Numbered from the stretch's first letter, positions 35,075 through 47,425 are shown. The stretch is DNA of 64,000 nt from Trametes villosa (GCA_002964805.2 PUDQ02000001.1:2504001-2568000), one strand, 5' to 3'. Numbers and translations are program-made. Notes: generated by a model from the letters alone, not told the origin.

Positions 35075-36832
35075 CTAACGAGAGTCAAACCAAGTCCCCG
35101 TGAGATGGCGGAGGTACCGGCCTGAGGAGGAAGGGGCGTGCTGGGAGGTAATTTGCCGCATTTCCGAGGAACGGGACGCAATTGAACTTGGAGTCCTGGG
35201 TGAGGCTCGGATTGATGCGCTGTCCCCGCGCGGTGTGGCGATCTCCCTGACGTCCTCGGGTGGGGCCAACGAGTCGGGGACTGTAGCGGGCGAGGCCCGC
35301 TGCATCTGCGGAGTCCCCGGAGATGACGGCGCTAATGAGTACTGGCGCGCGGTCACGTACGAGGACGGAGAGGAAGAGATGGCGCTAGCGGCGGTCTGCG
35401 GTACCTGCAGGTAGGGCGATGCGGCAACCTCGGTCAGCCGGGACGTGGAGGTGAAGGCTGTCCCTGCTTCAGGATCCTGCAGGCCCGCCGGGGATCTGGG
35501 CGTCATCATGTAAGGGGACGGTTGTGCGCGCGTAGGTGTCCGTGCTGTGGGGGCCGTCCGGCGCCTGTGGAGATTGCAGAACACGAATCGGACGACCAAG
35601 AGGATCGCCAGTAGCAACATAATTCCTCCGAAAACAGACCCGGCGATGACGGTAGTCTTGTCCGTGCTCTTGCCGGAGCTTGAAGCCGAACTGGACGTGG
35701 ATGGGTTTACGGTCGTGGGGCTCGAAAGCCCGCTTTGAGAGCTTGAGGCGGTAGGGGTCGGGCTGTCCGAGCCGTCTGAGAGCACGGTAACCGAGTTGAG
35801 CCAGAACTTGAACCCGCCGCCTATGCGGGGGACGATCTTGACCGTGTGCGTTGTCCGTGGATCGAGCCCGTCCCGATAGAACAGAAGGGCGTCGCCGACG
35901 AGCCACATAGTGCTGGCGTTGTAGGTGCCGACGACGCCATCAAGGTTCTGCCCTGGGTCAGCTGAGAGTGTGGAGACAAGCGCTGCGAGAGTACTCACGA
36001 CATCGTACGTCCAACTCCCCCAGTTCCGAGACCCGTTGACGGCGACGCCGGTACCATTGAATGAGAAGGAGAGCGATGCGGGGGCATCGGCGACCTCATA
36101 GAAAGGCGCGGGATCCTCTATACTCGGGATCTGACCATTTGGGTCGGTTTGGACCGTCCAGTCGCCGGTATACTGCAAATTTGTAGAGTTTGTTGCGGGG
36201 TATACGACGGCTACCGGCGCGCCAGCACTAAAGGTATTTTTTCAGGCTCGCATCGCGGCGATGCGTGCACAAGTTGCAGGCTCACTTACCCTGAAGGCTT
36301 CGGGCGGGAAATATCCGCTCGATCAAACCAGAACGTACTGGAGGTGGAAGCGTCGGCCGTAACGGAGACGTTGTGAAGCTGTTCCGGTAGGCTGTCCTGA
36401 GCATACAACGTGCCCTCACTTGCGGGAAAAGACTTGGAGTCGCCGTCGAGGGACACTTGATACGAGCAAGTGGTGTTGCCGTAGAGGGAGATGCTGGTAC
36501 CTACAATTCTCGCTATGAGAACTTCGCTCTCACGACCAAGAAGTACAGCGATGCTCACCGTAGAACTGAAAGTCGAAGCGAGCTCCAGGAAGAGCGGTAA
36601 CGTGGTACGACATGCCTAGCCCGTCGGCTCCACCTTCGGTGTTGAACCCGCCCGAGCCAGAGTACCACGGTTGCCAGCCGGTCTCCGTTTGGTCGCCCAT
36701 ACCGCCGTCTCCTATGGTAGAGGTGCATACGGAACACGCTCAGCACGATGGGCTGAAGGGCTCACCATGGGGAGTGTACTGTATTAGAGGGCTCGAATCG
36801 TCAATGGGCACGGTGTACAGGGCGTCGGTCAT
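35075..36832 (-). CDS. Single-pass membrane protein, paralogue A of a tandem pair
   Basis: Exons 36832..36766, 36711..36559, 36500..36290, 36227..35999 and 35947..35075 join to 510 residues. The N-terminal 290 residues look extracellular: two related beta-rich units, each with an aromatic-Gly-Ser pattern (GMSYHVTALPGARFDFQFYG; FSFNGTGVAVNGSRNWGSW), many Asn glycosylation sites and few charges, reminiscent of galactose-binding-like folds of fungal surface proteins. A Ser/Thr-rich stalk follows, then one membrane helix (VFGGIMLLLAILLVVRFVF) and a basic stop-transfer site (HRRR), and a long Ser/Pro/Thr-rich cytoplasmic tail. No signal peptide is seen at the N-terminus, so topology rests on the single helix. 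The 51-nt intron 35948..35998 has no stop and keeps frame. Function unknown; the copy at 37629-39381 is homologous over the whole outer part. Confidence 0.75.
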
Positions 36833-37628
36833 GAAGCTAGGTCACTCAGACGAGGCCAAGAGCTGCCGACACTGTAGGTCTGGACGAGGAGGGACGGGCT
36901 AGCAAACTTTACGACGCCAGCTAGACCCGTCCGCTAGTGACGAGTCACTCTGCAACCACCTGGCATGTGCCTCAGCGCCGCTGGCACGTCACAAAAAAGG
37001 TCCCAATAGAGTGTGGTAGTGCTGCGGGTGGTTTGACCGTGTCAGTCGGACCTGTCAAATCTGCAACCCGACATCGACGAAGTGACTCGGAGCTCCGAGG
37101 ACACCTGAGAGCGCCGTCAGAAAAACAAGTCGTACTTAAGGACTCCCTTCTTACCATCCGAAGGAACACGTCTTTAGCATTACGTTCTTCTTCCCTAGCC
37201 AAGGAAAGATCTTTGTCGAGGCGGTCGTTGGCAGTAACTTAGATCGCATCGATCCGTGATTGTCAGAGTTTCTCGACCTTCTGCACGGGCGTCTCCTCTC
37301 CGCCACCAGCAAGCCACAGCTTATCCAAAGCGTAGTCGGGGTTGCTTTCTTTCCGGGCTGCGCTGCCAAGCAGTATTACGGTGGAGGAAGTCCGTGAGGC
37401 TGCTCGCAGAAGTACTAAGAACAATAGTAGCGTATGGTACAGGGATCGAAGAAAAAACATCAAGAGAGTGTGCAGTACAACGCCACAACGCCAGTTGACC
37501 TGTACGTTAGAGGGACCGAAAACGAACTGGAAACCACACTAATTACCACGCCGTGCAAAATGCACAGCGTCCAAGCGACCGCAATATGCAATAGTGTACT
37601 ATACTGGATCAACAGAAAAATCCCCTCG
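36833..37628. other. Intergenic between the tandem paralogues
   Basis: Both neighbours are on the minus strand, so this holds the promoter of paralogue A and the 3' end of paralogue B. It has A-rich patches near 37440 and 37610. No third copy or gene fragment of the pair was recognised. Confidence 0.5.
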
Positions 37629-39381
37629 TCACGCATCGTACTGGGGCGGCGGCACGTCTGCGCCGTACTCGTACCTAACCGGGTGCGTGCGGTCGATACG
37701 TTCCGCAATAATCTGGATGAGACGGTCGACCGCCGCCGCCGACGCGGGGGACTGCGGCGCCCCAGAACCCGAGCCCGACACCGACACCGACGACGCGCCC
37801 GACGACGCTGACGCCGCGATCCCTGGAGGCGACGCGGCCTGCATCTGCGCAAACGACACCGCCGAGCCCGGGTGCGCCGAGGCGGGCGGCGACAGCGCAG
37901 ACGACGACGCGCCCGCGCCCGCGCTCATGTTCTGCACGCCCGAGTACGGCGAGGCCGCCTCGGTGGCAAGCTTCGACGCGCCGCGCGCCTCTTCCAGGCC
38001 GGGGGTGGGCTCGATCGGGAGCACGTAGGGCGCGAACTGCGCGCTCGTGTACGCTGCGGAGGCTGCGCGCCGCCTGCGGCGGTACCAGATCGCCAGCGCT
38101 GCGAGGATCAGCAGGGCGGCGATCCCGCCGACGGTGGCCCCGACGATCACGCCCACGTCTGGTTTGTTGGAGCTGGAGGTGTTGTCGGATATGGGCGTGG
38201 TTGAGCCGGTGGGGAGTGCGCTTTGGGAGCTCGAAGATGGGGATGTCGTGTTCGAGCTGTAGTGACACTGAGCTCAGCTTCGGCGCTGGATAACCGCTCG
38301 GAAGTACGAGACGAACCTGTTTGTCCCAGTAACAGTAACGTTGCCGTCGCCCAGGAACGTAACGGAGTTGAGCCAGAACTTGAGCCCGCCGCCCACAGAG
38401 GGCGTGATGTTGACCGTGTGCGTCGTTTGAGGGTCGAGACCGTCGCGGTAGAACAGGAGTGCGTCGCCAATAAGCCACATTGTGCTGGCGTTATATGTGC
38501 TAACGTTGCCGTCCAGGTTCTATTATATGTTAGCATCAGACAGGTGGGTGGGGAACACAGGGACTTACGACAGCGTACGTCCATCCACCCCAATTGCGGG
38601 ACCCATTGACGGCGACACCTGTCCCTTGGAAGGAGAAGGATACCGATGCAGGGGCTTCGGAAACCTCGTAGAAGGGCGCTGGATGCTCTTTGCTTGGTAT
38701 CTGACCGTTCGGGTCGTCCTGGACCTTCCAATTGCCGCTGTACTTCAGGACTGTGGTGTTCGTAGCAGGGTATACCACAGACTTGGGAGCGCCGGCGCTG
38801 CATGTAAGACATCAGAGCATACTAGCACCGAGGCCTCATGTGTGCTTACCCCGAGCGGGAAATATCTGCACGATCAAACCAGAACGTATTTGAGGCGGAA
38901 GCGTCTGCGGTCACGGAGACGTTGTGCATTTGTTCCGGCAGGCCGTCCTGGGTGAACAGCGTGCCCTCCGTCGCTGTGAAAGACTTGGAAGCACCGTCGA
39001 TAGACACTTCATACGAGCAACTGGTGTTGCCGTATAGAGAGACTCCCGTGCCTGCGTGCCCGATGTCAGAGCTCGGCGACCCCGCTACAACCACATTAAT
39101 GCTCACCGTAGAATTGAAAGTCAAAGCGAGCTCCAGAGAAAGCAGTGACATGATATGACATGCCCAGCCCATCGTTTCCGCCCTGAGCGTTGAACCCGCC
39201 GGAGTCGGTGAACCACGGCTGCCAGCCGGTACCCGTCTGGTCGCCAACGCCACCATCCCCTGAAGTAGTATCACAATAAGTCGATGATCGAGGTTCAAGA
39301 TGGTTGGGCAGGCTCACCATGGGGAAGGTACTGGATGATGGGGCTCGAGTCGTCGATGGACACAGTCCACTCGCTGGCCAT
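37629..39381 (-). CDS. Single-pass membrane protein, paralogue B of a tandem pair
   Basis: Exons 39381..39318, 39259..39107, 39051..38850, 38797..38569, 38519..38317 and 38256..37629 join to 492 residues. The outer part matches paralogue A nearly residue by residue in blocks (DDSSPIIQY, GLGMSYHVTA, FWFDRADISR, DGQ/NGQIPS, FYRDGLDP, GGGLKFWLNSV), and exons 2 and 4 have identical lengths (153 and 229 nt) in both genes. The Ser/Thr stalk is split by an extra 60-nt intron that copy A lacks. A membrane helix (GVIVGATVGGIAALLILAAL) and an RRRRR stop-transfer site follow, then an unrelated Ala/Ser-rich tail ending in VPPPQYDA, a possible PPxY ubiquitin-ligase-binding motif. Function unknown; tail divergence suggests different cytoplasmic partners. 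Confidence 0.75.
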
Positions 39382-40294
39382 GCTGTGAATATGGGGAGGC
39401 GGGGTAGCCAAGTGGGGCGAGCGGGAGGCTAGCTCGGTGCGGGGAGGTTATAGCAGCGCCTGACTTGAGTTCGAGCACGCGCCCTGGCCTAACGCTATAG
39501 TAGCGGTCGATACTGTTGCGTGTGGTTTTGATTGACAGACTGCCGCCCATAAGCGGCGTTGTCGAGCAAAACTCCTCACTCCTTGCACTGCCGGGTGATG
39601 AGAAGCTCATTTTCATACGTACCAGGTTCCGGAAGGGCGGGATTCCCGCTGTGGCAATGCGCACCCCTTGTTCGAGCGCGCAAGCCGTTGTTTCCCTGCG
39701 ACAAACCTGTTCGGCGCAGTAGCGGTGTGACCGCCGGAAAGTAGCAGCAGCCGGGATAAGAGCGAAGGTGAGGATCCCAGGCGCACAATGCCGCCGTGGC
39801 TTACGGCGCCCGAATCGTGAGTGGTACCATGATGCTCAGATGACCAAAGGATGAGGCTTGCTTTACATGGCATTTGGTATTCGGTGTGGCAGATGCACAT
39901 AGACGAGGGGTTGACTGTTGGACGCTGTTCCCAGCGACCCGCTGCCAGGCACACCGCGACGAACGAACAGCAGAGCGATGATCACTGTGAGAAGCAGATC
40001 AATGCGGGATAGAAGACGTGAGTGGCAGCTGGTCTGGGCGATTAAGTTGAGAGAGGTCACGATGCTGGGAGTGCGCAGCTGGCGCTCCTGATCAAAAGTA
40101 TCGGTAGAAAGCGAGTGACGTCGGGCGTTCAGTACAGCGATGCATGGGCGCTTCCGGTTGTGGGACCTCGCCACGCGCGCTCGTCTGCGACGCGTCTGAC
40201 CAGTCCGCGTGGGTCCGCGTTCCTCACTTCTTTCCATACAACCTCCCTGACCGCGAACAGGTCACACGGCATCCCCACAGCGTGATTATATGCG
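39382..40294. promoter_or_regulatory. Divergent promoter region, paralogue B and SKI2 genes
   Basis: This 900-nt stretch separates two divergent gene starts. A single minus-strand frame from an ATG at 40237 to 39863 codes 124 residues with one hydrophobic segment (IDLLLTVIIALLFV), only 58 nt from the SKI2 start; it has no recognisable family and is kept as a doubtful ORF. Otherwise nothing was seen. Confidence 0.45.
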
Positions 40295-43200
40295 ATGGCG
40301 ATGGACGGGCTACTCGACCAGATCCTCAATCCGACTCCGTCCAATGCGGATAACCTCCTCGCGGATTTGGGCCTCGCCGCGCTGCCTTCCAGAGATGACG
40401 TCCATCACCAGATAGAGACAGATCTCCTACTGCCCAAAGACAGTCTCCCCAGCCACTGGTTGCCCACATATCAACTGTAAGTTTCAGTTGAGCGTGCTCA
40501 TGGTTTCCTTGATTGCTGACGCTCTTTTGCAGTCATTGGGAGAATAAACTGTCCATACCTGCACTGCTCAAGTATGAACCGGCTCCGCCGCCTACCAGCC
40601 TGTCCTTCGTCCGAACGGGACTGCAAGGACGCGTTACCGGTTATGCCGAGGTACATATATGCCGCTGATTAATTGAAGCGCGACGGGTTGATCTGTCTGC
40701 AGGTTTCCAACCCTCGCGTTTCGACCGGTCTTACCTCTACCGCCCTCGATCGGGCGCCAGGGCCGAGCCGCAACTTTGTCAGAGGCAAAGCTGGCTATGT
40801 GCCCTTCTGGCCGGGTGGTCTTGACAACCTCAAAGAGGTGACGGACGTCGTCGACCTCCAGGAAGGCTCGTCGAAATTACGAACGATCGCCCCCGGGCTA
40901 TCTCGCGGCCTCAAGCTCTCGAAGGGCGAAGACGACGATGCTGAAGTCCTTGGCCTCGGTGACAGCGTCCAGAGACGTGGCGAGGATGCTGAAACACAGG
41001 TATTTACTGAACTAGCTGCATGGGTCAAATGACTGATCTGCCGTATAGGATGGGCCTGCGTCTCTGTTGTCCCGTGAGGACATGTATGCGGCCCCGATGA
41101 TCGGCGGGGTGTCCGACGTCGACGAGCTCTTGCCAACCTCAGTTCGTCACTCATCCGCTGCTTCACGCATGTCAATTGACAGTCCATCTCATGGCACCAA
41201 CAGAGGAGCCACCTCAACCCTATCGCGGCCACGCGCAAGCCTCTCCGGCGAGCGCAAGTGCAGAAACGCGACTGGGCGCACGTCGTGGACGTCAACAAGC
41301 CGATGACGAACTTCCGCGAGCTCGTCCCCGACATGGCGCACAACGTGAGTTCGAACACGCGGGTTTCTAACCTTAGCCTCCAGCTCATGTCATCTGCAGT
41401 ACCCCTTCGAGCTGGACACGTTCCAGAAGGAGGCCGTGTACCATCTCGAGATGGGCGACTCCGTCTTCGTCGCCGCGCATACATCGGCGGGGAAGACGGT
41501 CGTGGCCGAGTACGCCATCGCGCTCGCGGCAAAACATATGACGAGGTATTTGCGCGCGCGTCGGCGGCAGCGCCGGGGTCCTGCTTCGCTCTATTGCGCT
41601 GCTGACGCGCTCCCAGGGCCATCTACACGTCCCCTATCAAGGCGCTCTCCAACCAAAAATACCGCGACTTCAAGACGACGTTTGGGGCCGCGTCCGTCGG
41701 CATCCTCACCGGCGATGTGCAGATCAACCCGGAGGCCAACTGCCTCATCATGACCACCGAGATTTTACGTAGCATGCTTTACAAGGGCGCCGATCTCATT
41801 CGGGACGTCGAGTTCGTCATTTTCGATGAGGTTCACTATGTCAATGACGCCGAGGTAACGCAGTCCCTCCTGTGTAGAATGAACGCCATACTGAACTCTT
41901 GCAGCGAGGAGTGGTTTGGGAAGAGGTCATCATCATGTTGCCCGACCACGTCAACATTATCCTGCTTTCCGCCACCGTACCAAACACCCGGGAGTTCGCG
42001 GACTGGGTCGGGTGCGTAAACTGACTTCCATGACTTCCCCAGCTAACCGCAAATGTAGGAGAACAAAGAAGAAGGACATATATGTCATCTCTACGGCGAA
42101 ACGACCCGTGCCGCTCGAGCACTATCTATACGCTGGCCGGGATCTCCACAAAATTGTGGATGCCGACCGGAACTTCCTCACCGCAGGGTGCATATGCATC
42201 GGCCTCGTGTCAGCCTACCATCTGCTAATACCGCCTTCTAGTTACAAGGGCGCCGGCGAAGCCCTCCGGCGGAAACAAGACAAAGAGCGCGAGGCCGCCG
42301 GCCTGGGTCCAGTTCAGAAGCTCGGCGCGCGCGCCGGCGCCCCCCAGCGCGGCCAACGCGGAGGCGCAGGCGGACGCGGTGGGCAGCGCGGCGGTAACCC
42401 GGGGCGCGGTGGCGGAGGGGGACGCGGCGGGGGCCCGCAGCGGACGTTCCACCAGCCGGACAAGAACCTGTACGTGCACCTGGTGGGGCACCTGCGCAAG
42501 CACGCGCTCCTCCCCGTCGTCGTCTTCACGTTCTCGAAGAAGCGCTGCGAGGACAACGCGGGGACGCTCACGAACGCGGACCTGTGCACGGCGGTGGAGA
42601 AGAGCGAGATCCACGTCGCGATCGAGAAGGCGCTCTCGCGCCTGAAGGGTGCGTTTCTTCTCCCCCTCCGTCTGTGGGCGTTTGAGTTTTTGGGGGGCGC
42701 TCACACGCCGGCGTGGCGGGGCTAGGCTCGGACAAGCAGCTGCCCCAGATCCGCCGTATGCGGGATTTGCTCTCGCGCGGCATCGGGGTGCATCATGGCG
42801 GTTTGCTACCCATCGTGAAGGAGGTACGCGCCGAGCGTACATTTCTGTCGTGAAACGGCTCTCCTGACGCGCCGCGCAGGTGGTCGAAATCCTGTTCGCA
42901 CGCGGGCTGGTGAAGGTTTTGTTCGCAACGGAGACGTTTGCAATGGTGCGTACGGCAGCAATGAACTCCGTTATTGCGCCGCTCACGGCGTCCGCAGGGC
43001 GTGAACATGCCCGCGAAGTGCGTCGTGTTCTCGCACATCAGGAAGCACGACGGGCGCAGCTTCAGGGACATCCTTCCCGGGGAGTACACCCAGATGGCGG
43101 GGCGCGCAGGGCGCCGCGGCCTTGACCCGACGGGCACGGTCATCATCGTCGCCAACGACGACCTCCCGGAGGTGCGCATCCTCCTGCTGAGTACCGAGCA

Positions 43201-45284
43201 TGCTTCTAATGCCCACGCTTTCCTCTCCGGGGCTTCTAGCAATCGATCCTTCACAACATGATATTGGGGACGCCCTCGAAGCTATCGTCGCAGTTCCGCC
43301 TGACGTACAACATGATTCTGAACCTGCTCCGTGTCGAGGCGCTGCGCGTCGAGGAGATGATCAAGCGCAGCTTCTCCGAGAACGCGTCGCAGCGGCTGCT
43401 CCCCGAGAACCAGAAGAAGGTCATCGACGTAAGTCGACATTTATTCCCCTACCTGCGCGCTGCGCTCATTTAACCGTATCTTCCGTTGTACGTAGACGGA
43501 GAAGAAGCTTTCCGGCATGGCGGAGCTCTCGTGCGACGTGTGCACGCCGGACATTGATGCGTTTTACGACACGTCGTTCGATATCGTAGAGCGGAACCAG
43601 CGCATCCTCACGATGGCCGCGAATACGACTGCCGGTGGAAAACTGCTCTCCTCCGGCAGGATCGTGATTCTCCGGGACGGGGTACGTTCCTGCTGACGCT
43701 CGGCCGCGGAGACCATGCTGACCCCCACGCTCACACAGCACTACAAGTCGAACATCGGCGTTCTCCTCAAGCAGGTTCCCAGTGCGATTGCCACTGCGCT
43801 TGCGAGCGCGCCCGCTGGCGAGAAGGTCAAGCTCTACTATGTCCTGGCGTTGGTGTCTCCAGAGACGCGGCAAGGCGAGACCGGTACGCACTTCAAGTCG
43901 CAGTGTTTCAACGGCGATAATAGCTCATAGTTTTCTCAATGTACAGATGTGGATGCGCAGGGCGTTCCCCCACAGTGGCCGCCCCGCCCGGAGTCGCTCC
44001 TGGTCGACGAGCCGACATACGACCTCACCCCGATCCCGTTGTCTAGCATAGCCATGGTCACGAACCGCAGTATCAAGGTTACTTATTCTCCACCTGTGCG
44101 CAACTCATGGGCGCTGATCCGACTCTGCACAGGTCGAGACGGAGTGGATCGTGGAGAAGCACCGCATCTCATACATGAACGACGCGCTCCGCTTGCTGCA
44201 ACAGGTCCTCGCGGAGTGGCTGCGCGCGGGTTCTATCCCGGAGGTCGACTGGAGCAGGCTTCGGGCGCTGGAGTTCCAGGAGCTCCTGCGTTCGCGGAAC
44301 GACCTCGTTCCCCGGCTGGACCGTTTTGCATGCGTTTCGTGTCCCAGCTTCGAGGATCACGTCAGTCCTAGCGCTTTGCCCTGACTTCTATCCCGCATGC
44401 CTGCTAACCGAGGTCGTTCGTTGTGTGCAGTACCTCTACACGCACGGCAAGAAGCTGCTGAAGGCGAACATCGCGGAGCTCAAGCTCGCCATCTCGGACC
44501 AGAACCTGGAGCTCATCCCGGACTACGAGCAGCGCATCGAGGTCCTCAAGGAGCTCAAGTTTATTGACGACAACTCGACCGTCCTCCTCAAGGGCCGCGT
44601 CGCGTGCGAGGTCCGTCTCCCCCCCCTCCCACATTTGCCCTTCTACACCATAAGTAATTCTACAATTGACCACCTGCGCAGATCAACTCGGCGAACGAGC
44701 TCGTCCTCACGGAGCTCATCCTCGAGAACACCCTCGCCGCGTACGAGCCCGAGGAGGTCGTCGCGCTCCTCTCCTGCTTCATCTTCCAGGAGAAGACGGA
44801 CGTGGAGCCGGTCGTGCCCCCGAAGCTGCAGGACGGGCTCGCCGCGATCAACGCGCTCGCGGAGCGCGTCGAGCGCGCGCAGGAGCGCCACAAGGTCCCC
44901 GGCGAGGAGTTCCGCGCTCTCAAGGCCGGCCTGGTTGAGGTCGTGTACGAGTGGGCGAAGGGCATGGTGCGTTGCTGCTTTCCGGTGCTGAGGCTGCTGA
45001 GGGTGTGTGGCTGACCAGACGTTGTGTTGCAGCCGTTTGAGCAGATTACGGAGCTCACGGACGTCGCTGAGGGTACTATCGTGCGCTGCATCACACGGCT
45101 GGACGAGACGTGCCGCGAGGTTAGAGACGCAGCTCGTGTCATTGGCGACGCCGAGCTGTTCAAGAAGATGGAGGAGGCCCAAATCAAGATCAAGCGAGAC
45201 AGTGCGTCCCCCACCCGTTCCATCGTCCATCGCACTTCCACTCACCTCCTTACAGTTGTCTTCGCCGCAAGTCTGTATTTCTAG
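40295..45284 (+). CDS. SKI2: SKI2, DEVH-box RNA helicase of the Ski complex
   Basis: 22 exons: 40295..40476, 40533..40650, 40703..40999, 41049..41141, 41183..41344, 41400..41545, 41617..41854, 41905..42011, 42059..42187, 42242..42648, 42726..42823, 42880..42945, 42998..43171, 43240..43428, 43496..43681, 43739..43883, 43947..44077, 44133..44360, 44431..44610, 44682..44966, 45033..45201, 45256..45284 (about 1252 residues). Helicase motifs are intact: [43 protein letters not shown]-type arch entry and [12 protein letters not shown]. The N-terminal [14 protein letters not shown] block, the WAHVVDVN linker and the C-terminal IVFAASLYF mark Ski2 rather than nuclear Mtr4. With Ski3 and Ski8 it feeds cytoplasmic mRNA to the exosome. 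An RG/RGG-rich insert precedes helicase domain 2. The junction after exon 4 is uncertain. Confidence 0.93.
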
Positions 45285-45424
45285 ACACTGTATTCGCACA
45301 CACCACACCACACAATAGCATATCCTCCGAAAGCCCGATATATTAAGAGATGCATTGCCTTTCCAAATAGCACATAATGCAGTAACTAGTCGAGAGCGAT
45401 AGACGGGGTCCCTAAGAGTCCCTT

Positions 45425-47425
45425 TTACTTCCGCTTCTTGACGGGCGTCTCATCCTTCGCGCCACCTGCGGGCGCGACGGGAGCCGTCTCGGTCTTCTTC
45501 TTGTCGTCGGGGGAAGGAGCGTCGGTCTTCTTCGTAGACTGGGAGTGCGTGCGTCAGTATCATCACTCCTGGGGCAGATAGAAAGGAATGTACCTTGGTG
45601 ATAGGCTTCTGCTGTGCGCCAACGAAGCCGAACAGAACGCCGAGCATACCGAAAAGAGTGACAACAGAAAGGACAAGGCTCGCGCCGGTCTCGGGGTGGG
45701 TCTTGAACGCGAGGAGCGGGTCGAGCTTCGCGAGCTCAATGAACTTGAACACCTTCGCGCGCACGAACTCCGCGGGGTCCTCCTTGAAGCTCACCGCGGC
45801 CGCCTCCTCGTCGTCCTCGTCGTCCGCCTTGCTCGCGGCCTTCTCGAGCGCCTCCTCGAGCGGCTTCTTCACGAAGTACGTCTCCTCCGCGAGCTTGCGC
45901 GCGTCCTCGACCGAGTGCCCGACGTAGAGGTTGTCGAACAGGATGTCCTCCGTCATCGTCCAGAGCTCGATGCCGACGCCGCCGATGGGCACGAGCGACT
46001 TCACCGGCGTGAGGTCCTCGAAGAACGCCGGGTTCGGGATCTTGCGCGGCGCCCACTCGCCCTTGTAGTCCGGGTTGTCGATCATCGGCGCGTACCACTT
46101 GCCCTTGTAGGCGGGGTTCGCCTTGTACGGGCGCTTCCACTCGCCGCAGCCGGGAGCCTCGTCGCACTTGGGGTTGCGGATGGTGGGGGCGATCCACTCG
46201 CCATCCTCCTCATCGTCCCACTCCTCGGGCTTCTCGGCGTCTGTATTGCAACCCTGTTAGAAAATGCTTCCTCATGCAGCAGTGAACAAACTGACCAGGG
46301 TCGGGGACAAACTCCGGCTCGTCATCGAGCCAGCCCTCGGGCTTCACGGCCTCCTCATCGGGGATCTCGTAAGGAGCGTCCTCATCCCAGTCCTCGGGCT
46401 GTAACATTAAATGAGAACAAGCCCACATTTAGAACAATTCTGAAACCAACCTTGGTGGCCTCGGGGTCAGCGATACGCTTGGTATCGACCCAGTCCTCGG
46501 GCTTCGTGTCCTCGGGGTCGTCAATCTCCGCAGGGGGGTTGACGGCCGGGGTGAAGTCCTCAAGCAGGTTGCCGAGGTTGTAGCTCTCGCCGTTGAACAG
46601 CACGTCGTACGTGTTGTTAGGGCTGTGCACGCGTCAGAGACGCGTTCTAAGTGGCAGAGTAGCTCCGCAGCCACTCACAAGAGGTGAAGAGTGTAAAGGT
46701 TCGTCTGCTTGCCGAACGAGGGCTTGGGGGGAAGCTTGAGGTGCTTCTCCTCGACCTCGCTGGTGATCGGGTTCTTGTGGCGGAAGATGAAGTGGATCTG
46801 GGAGGCAAGGCGCGCGTGAGTAAACGCGTCGCGTCGGTGGGAACGGGCCGGGGCCCGCGTACCTTCGTGCCGGGGCAGGTCAGGTCAGGACCGAACATGA
46901 TCGTCCAGGGCGTCTTGTCGTCGAACTCCTTGCCGGCGGTCTGGAAGCCGTCCTCGAGGAGCTTGACGTAGCCGCCGCCGCAGTTGCCGCCCTTCTGGTA
47001 CTTGACCTCGTACTGGACGACGAGCGGCTTGTCGTCGAACTTGATCGGCTTCGCGAACGGGGCGGAGATGGCGTGGTGGGCGGCCTTGGTCTTGGCGACG
47101 AGGCCCTTGTCGCCGTCGAGGACGGGCTCGAGGGCCTCCTCGACCTCCCACTTGCCGACGTAGCTCCAGGTCTCACCGCCGACGGCGGTCTTCTTGGTCG
47201 CCTCGGAGGGCGTCCACCGTTGTGACCAGTCGTCTGTGAACTGTTCGAGGAAGGGGGCCTTGACGGAGGTGGCCTGTGCGGGTGTGCGTTACACGTCAGC
47301 AGCTGTGTCGCTGGGCGCGTGAGCGCGCAGGCGCGTACCGTGAAGGCGGGCTTGGGCTGCTCGTCCTGTGCAGAGACGGACGAGACGGCGACAACAAGCA
47401 GAGCAGAAAGCGCTACGCTTCGCAT
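45425..47425 (-). CDS. Calnexin, ER lectin chaperone
   Basis: Exons 47425..47339, 47273..46863, 46797..46679, 46622..46451, 46398..46296, 46240..45594 and 45538..45425 join to 550 residues. A signal peptide ([19 protein letters not shown]) leads into the lectin domain with [16 protein letters not shown] and [12 protein letters not shown]. The P-domain arm shows the type 1 repeats ([37 protein letters not shown]) and type 2 repeats ([23 protein letters not shown]). One membrane helix ([19 protein letters not shown]) and a Lys-rich cytosolic tail ending KKRK follow. It binds monoglucosylated N-glycans on folding glycoproteins in the ER. Its stop lies only 140 nt from the SKI2 stop on the other strand. 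The donor after exon 4 (GTTGGT) is weak. Confidence 0.94.

Noticed and set aside
40295..45284. MTR4 instead of SKI2
   Set aside because: The N-terminal [12 protein letters not shown] block, WAHVVDVN linker and the C-terminal end fit Ski2; Mtr4 lacks the N-terminal block.
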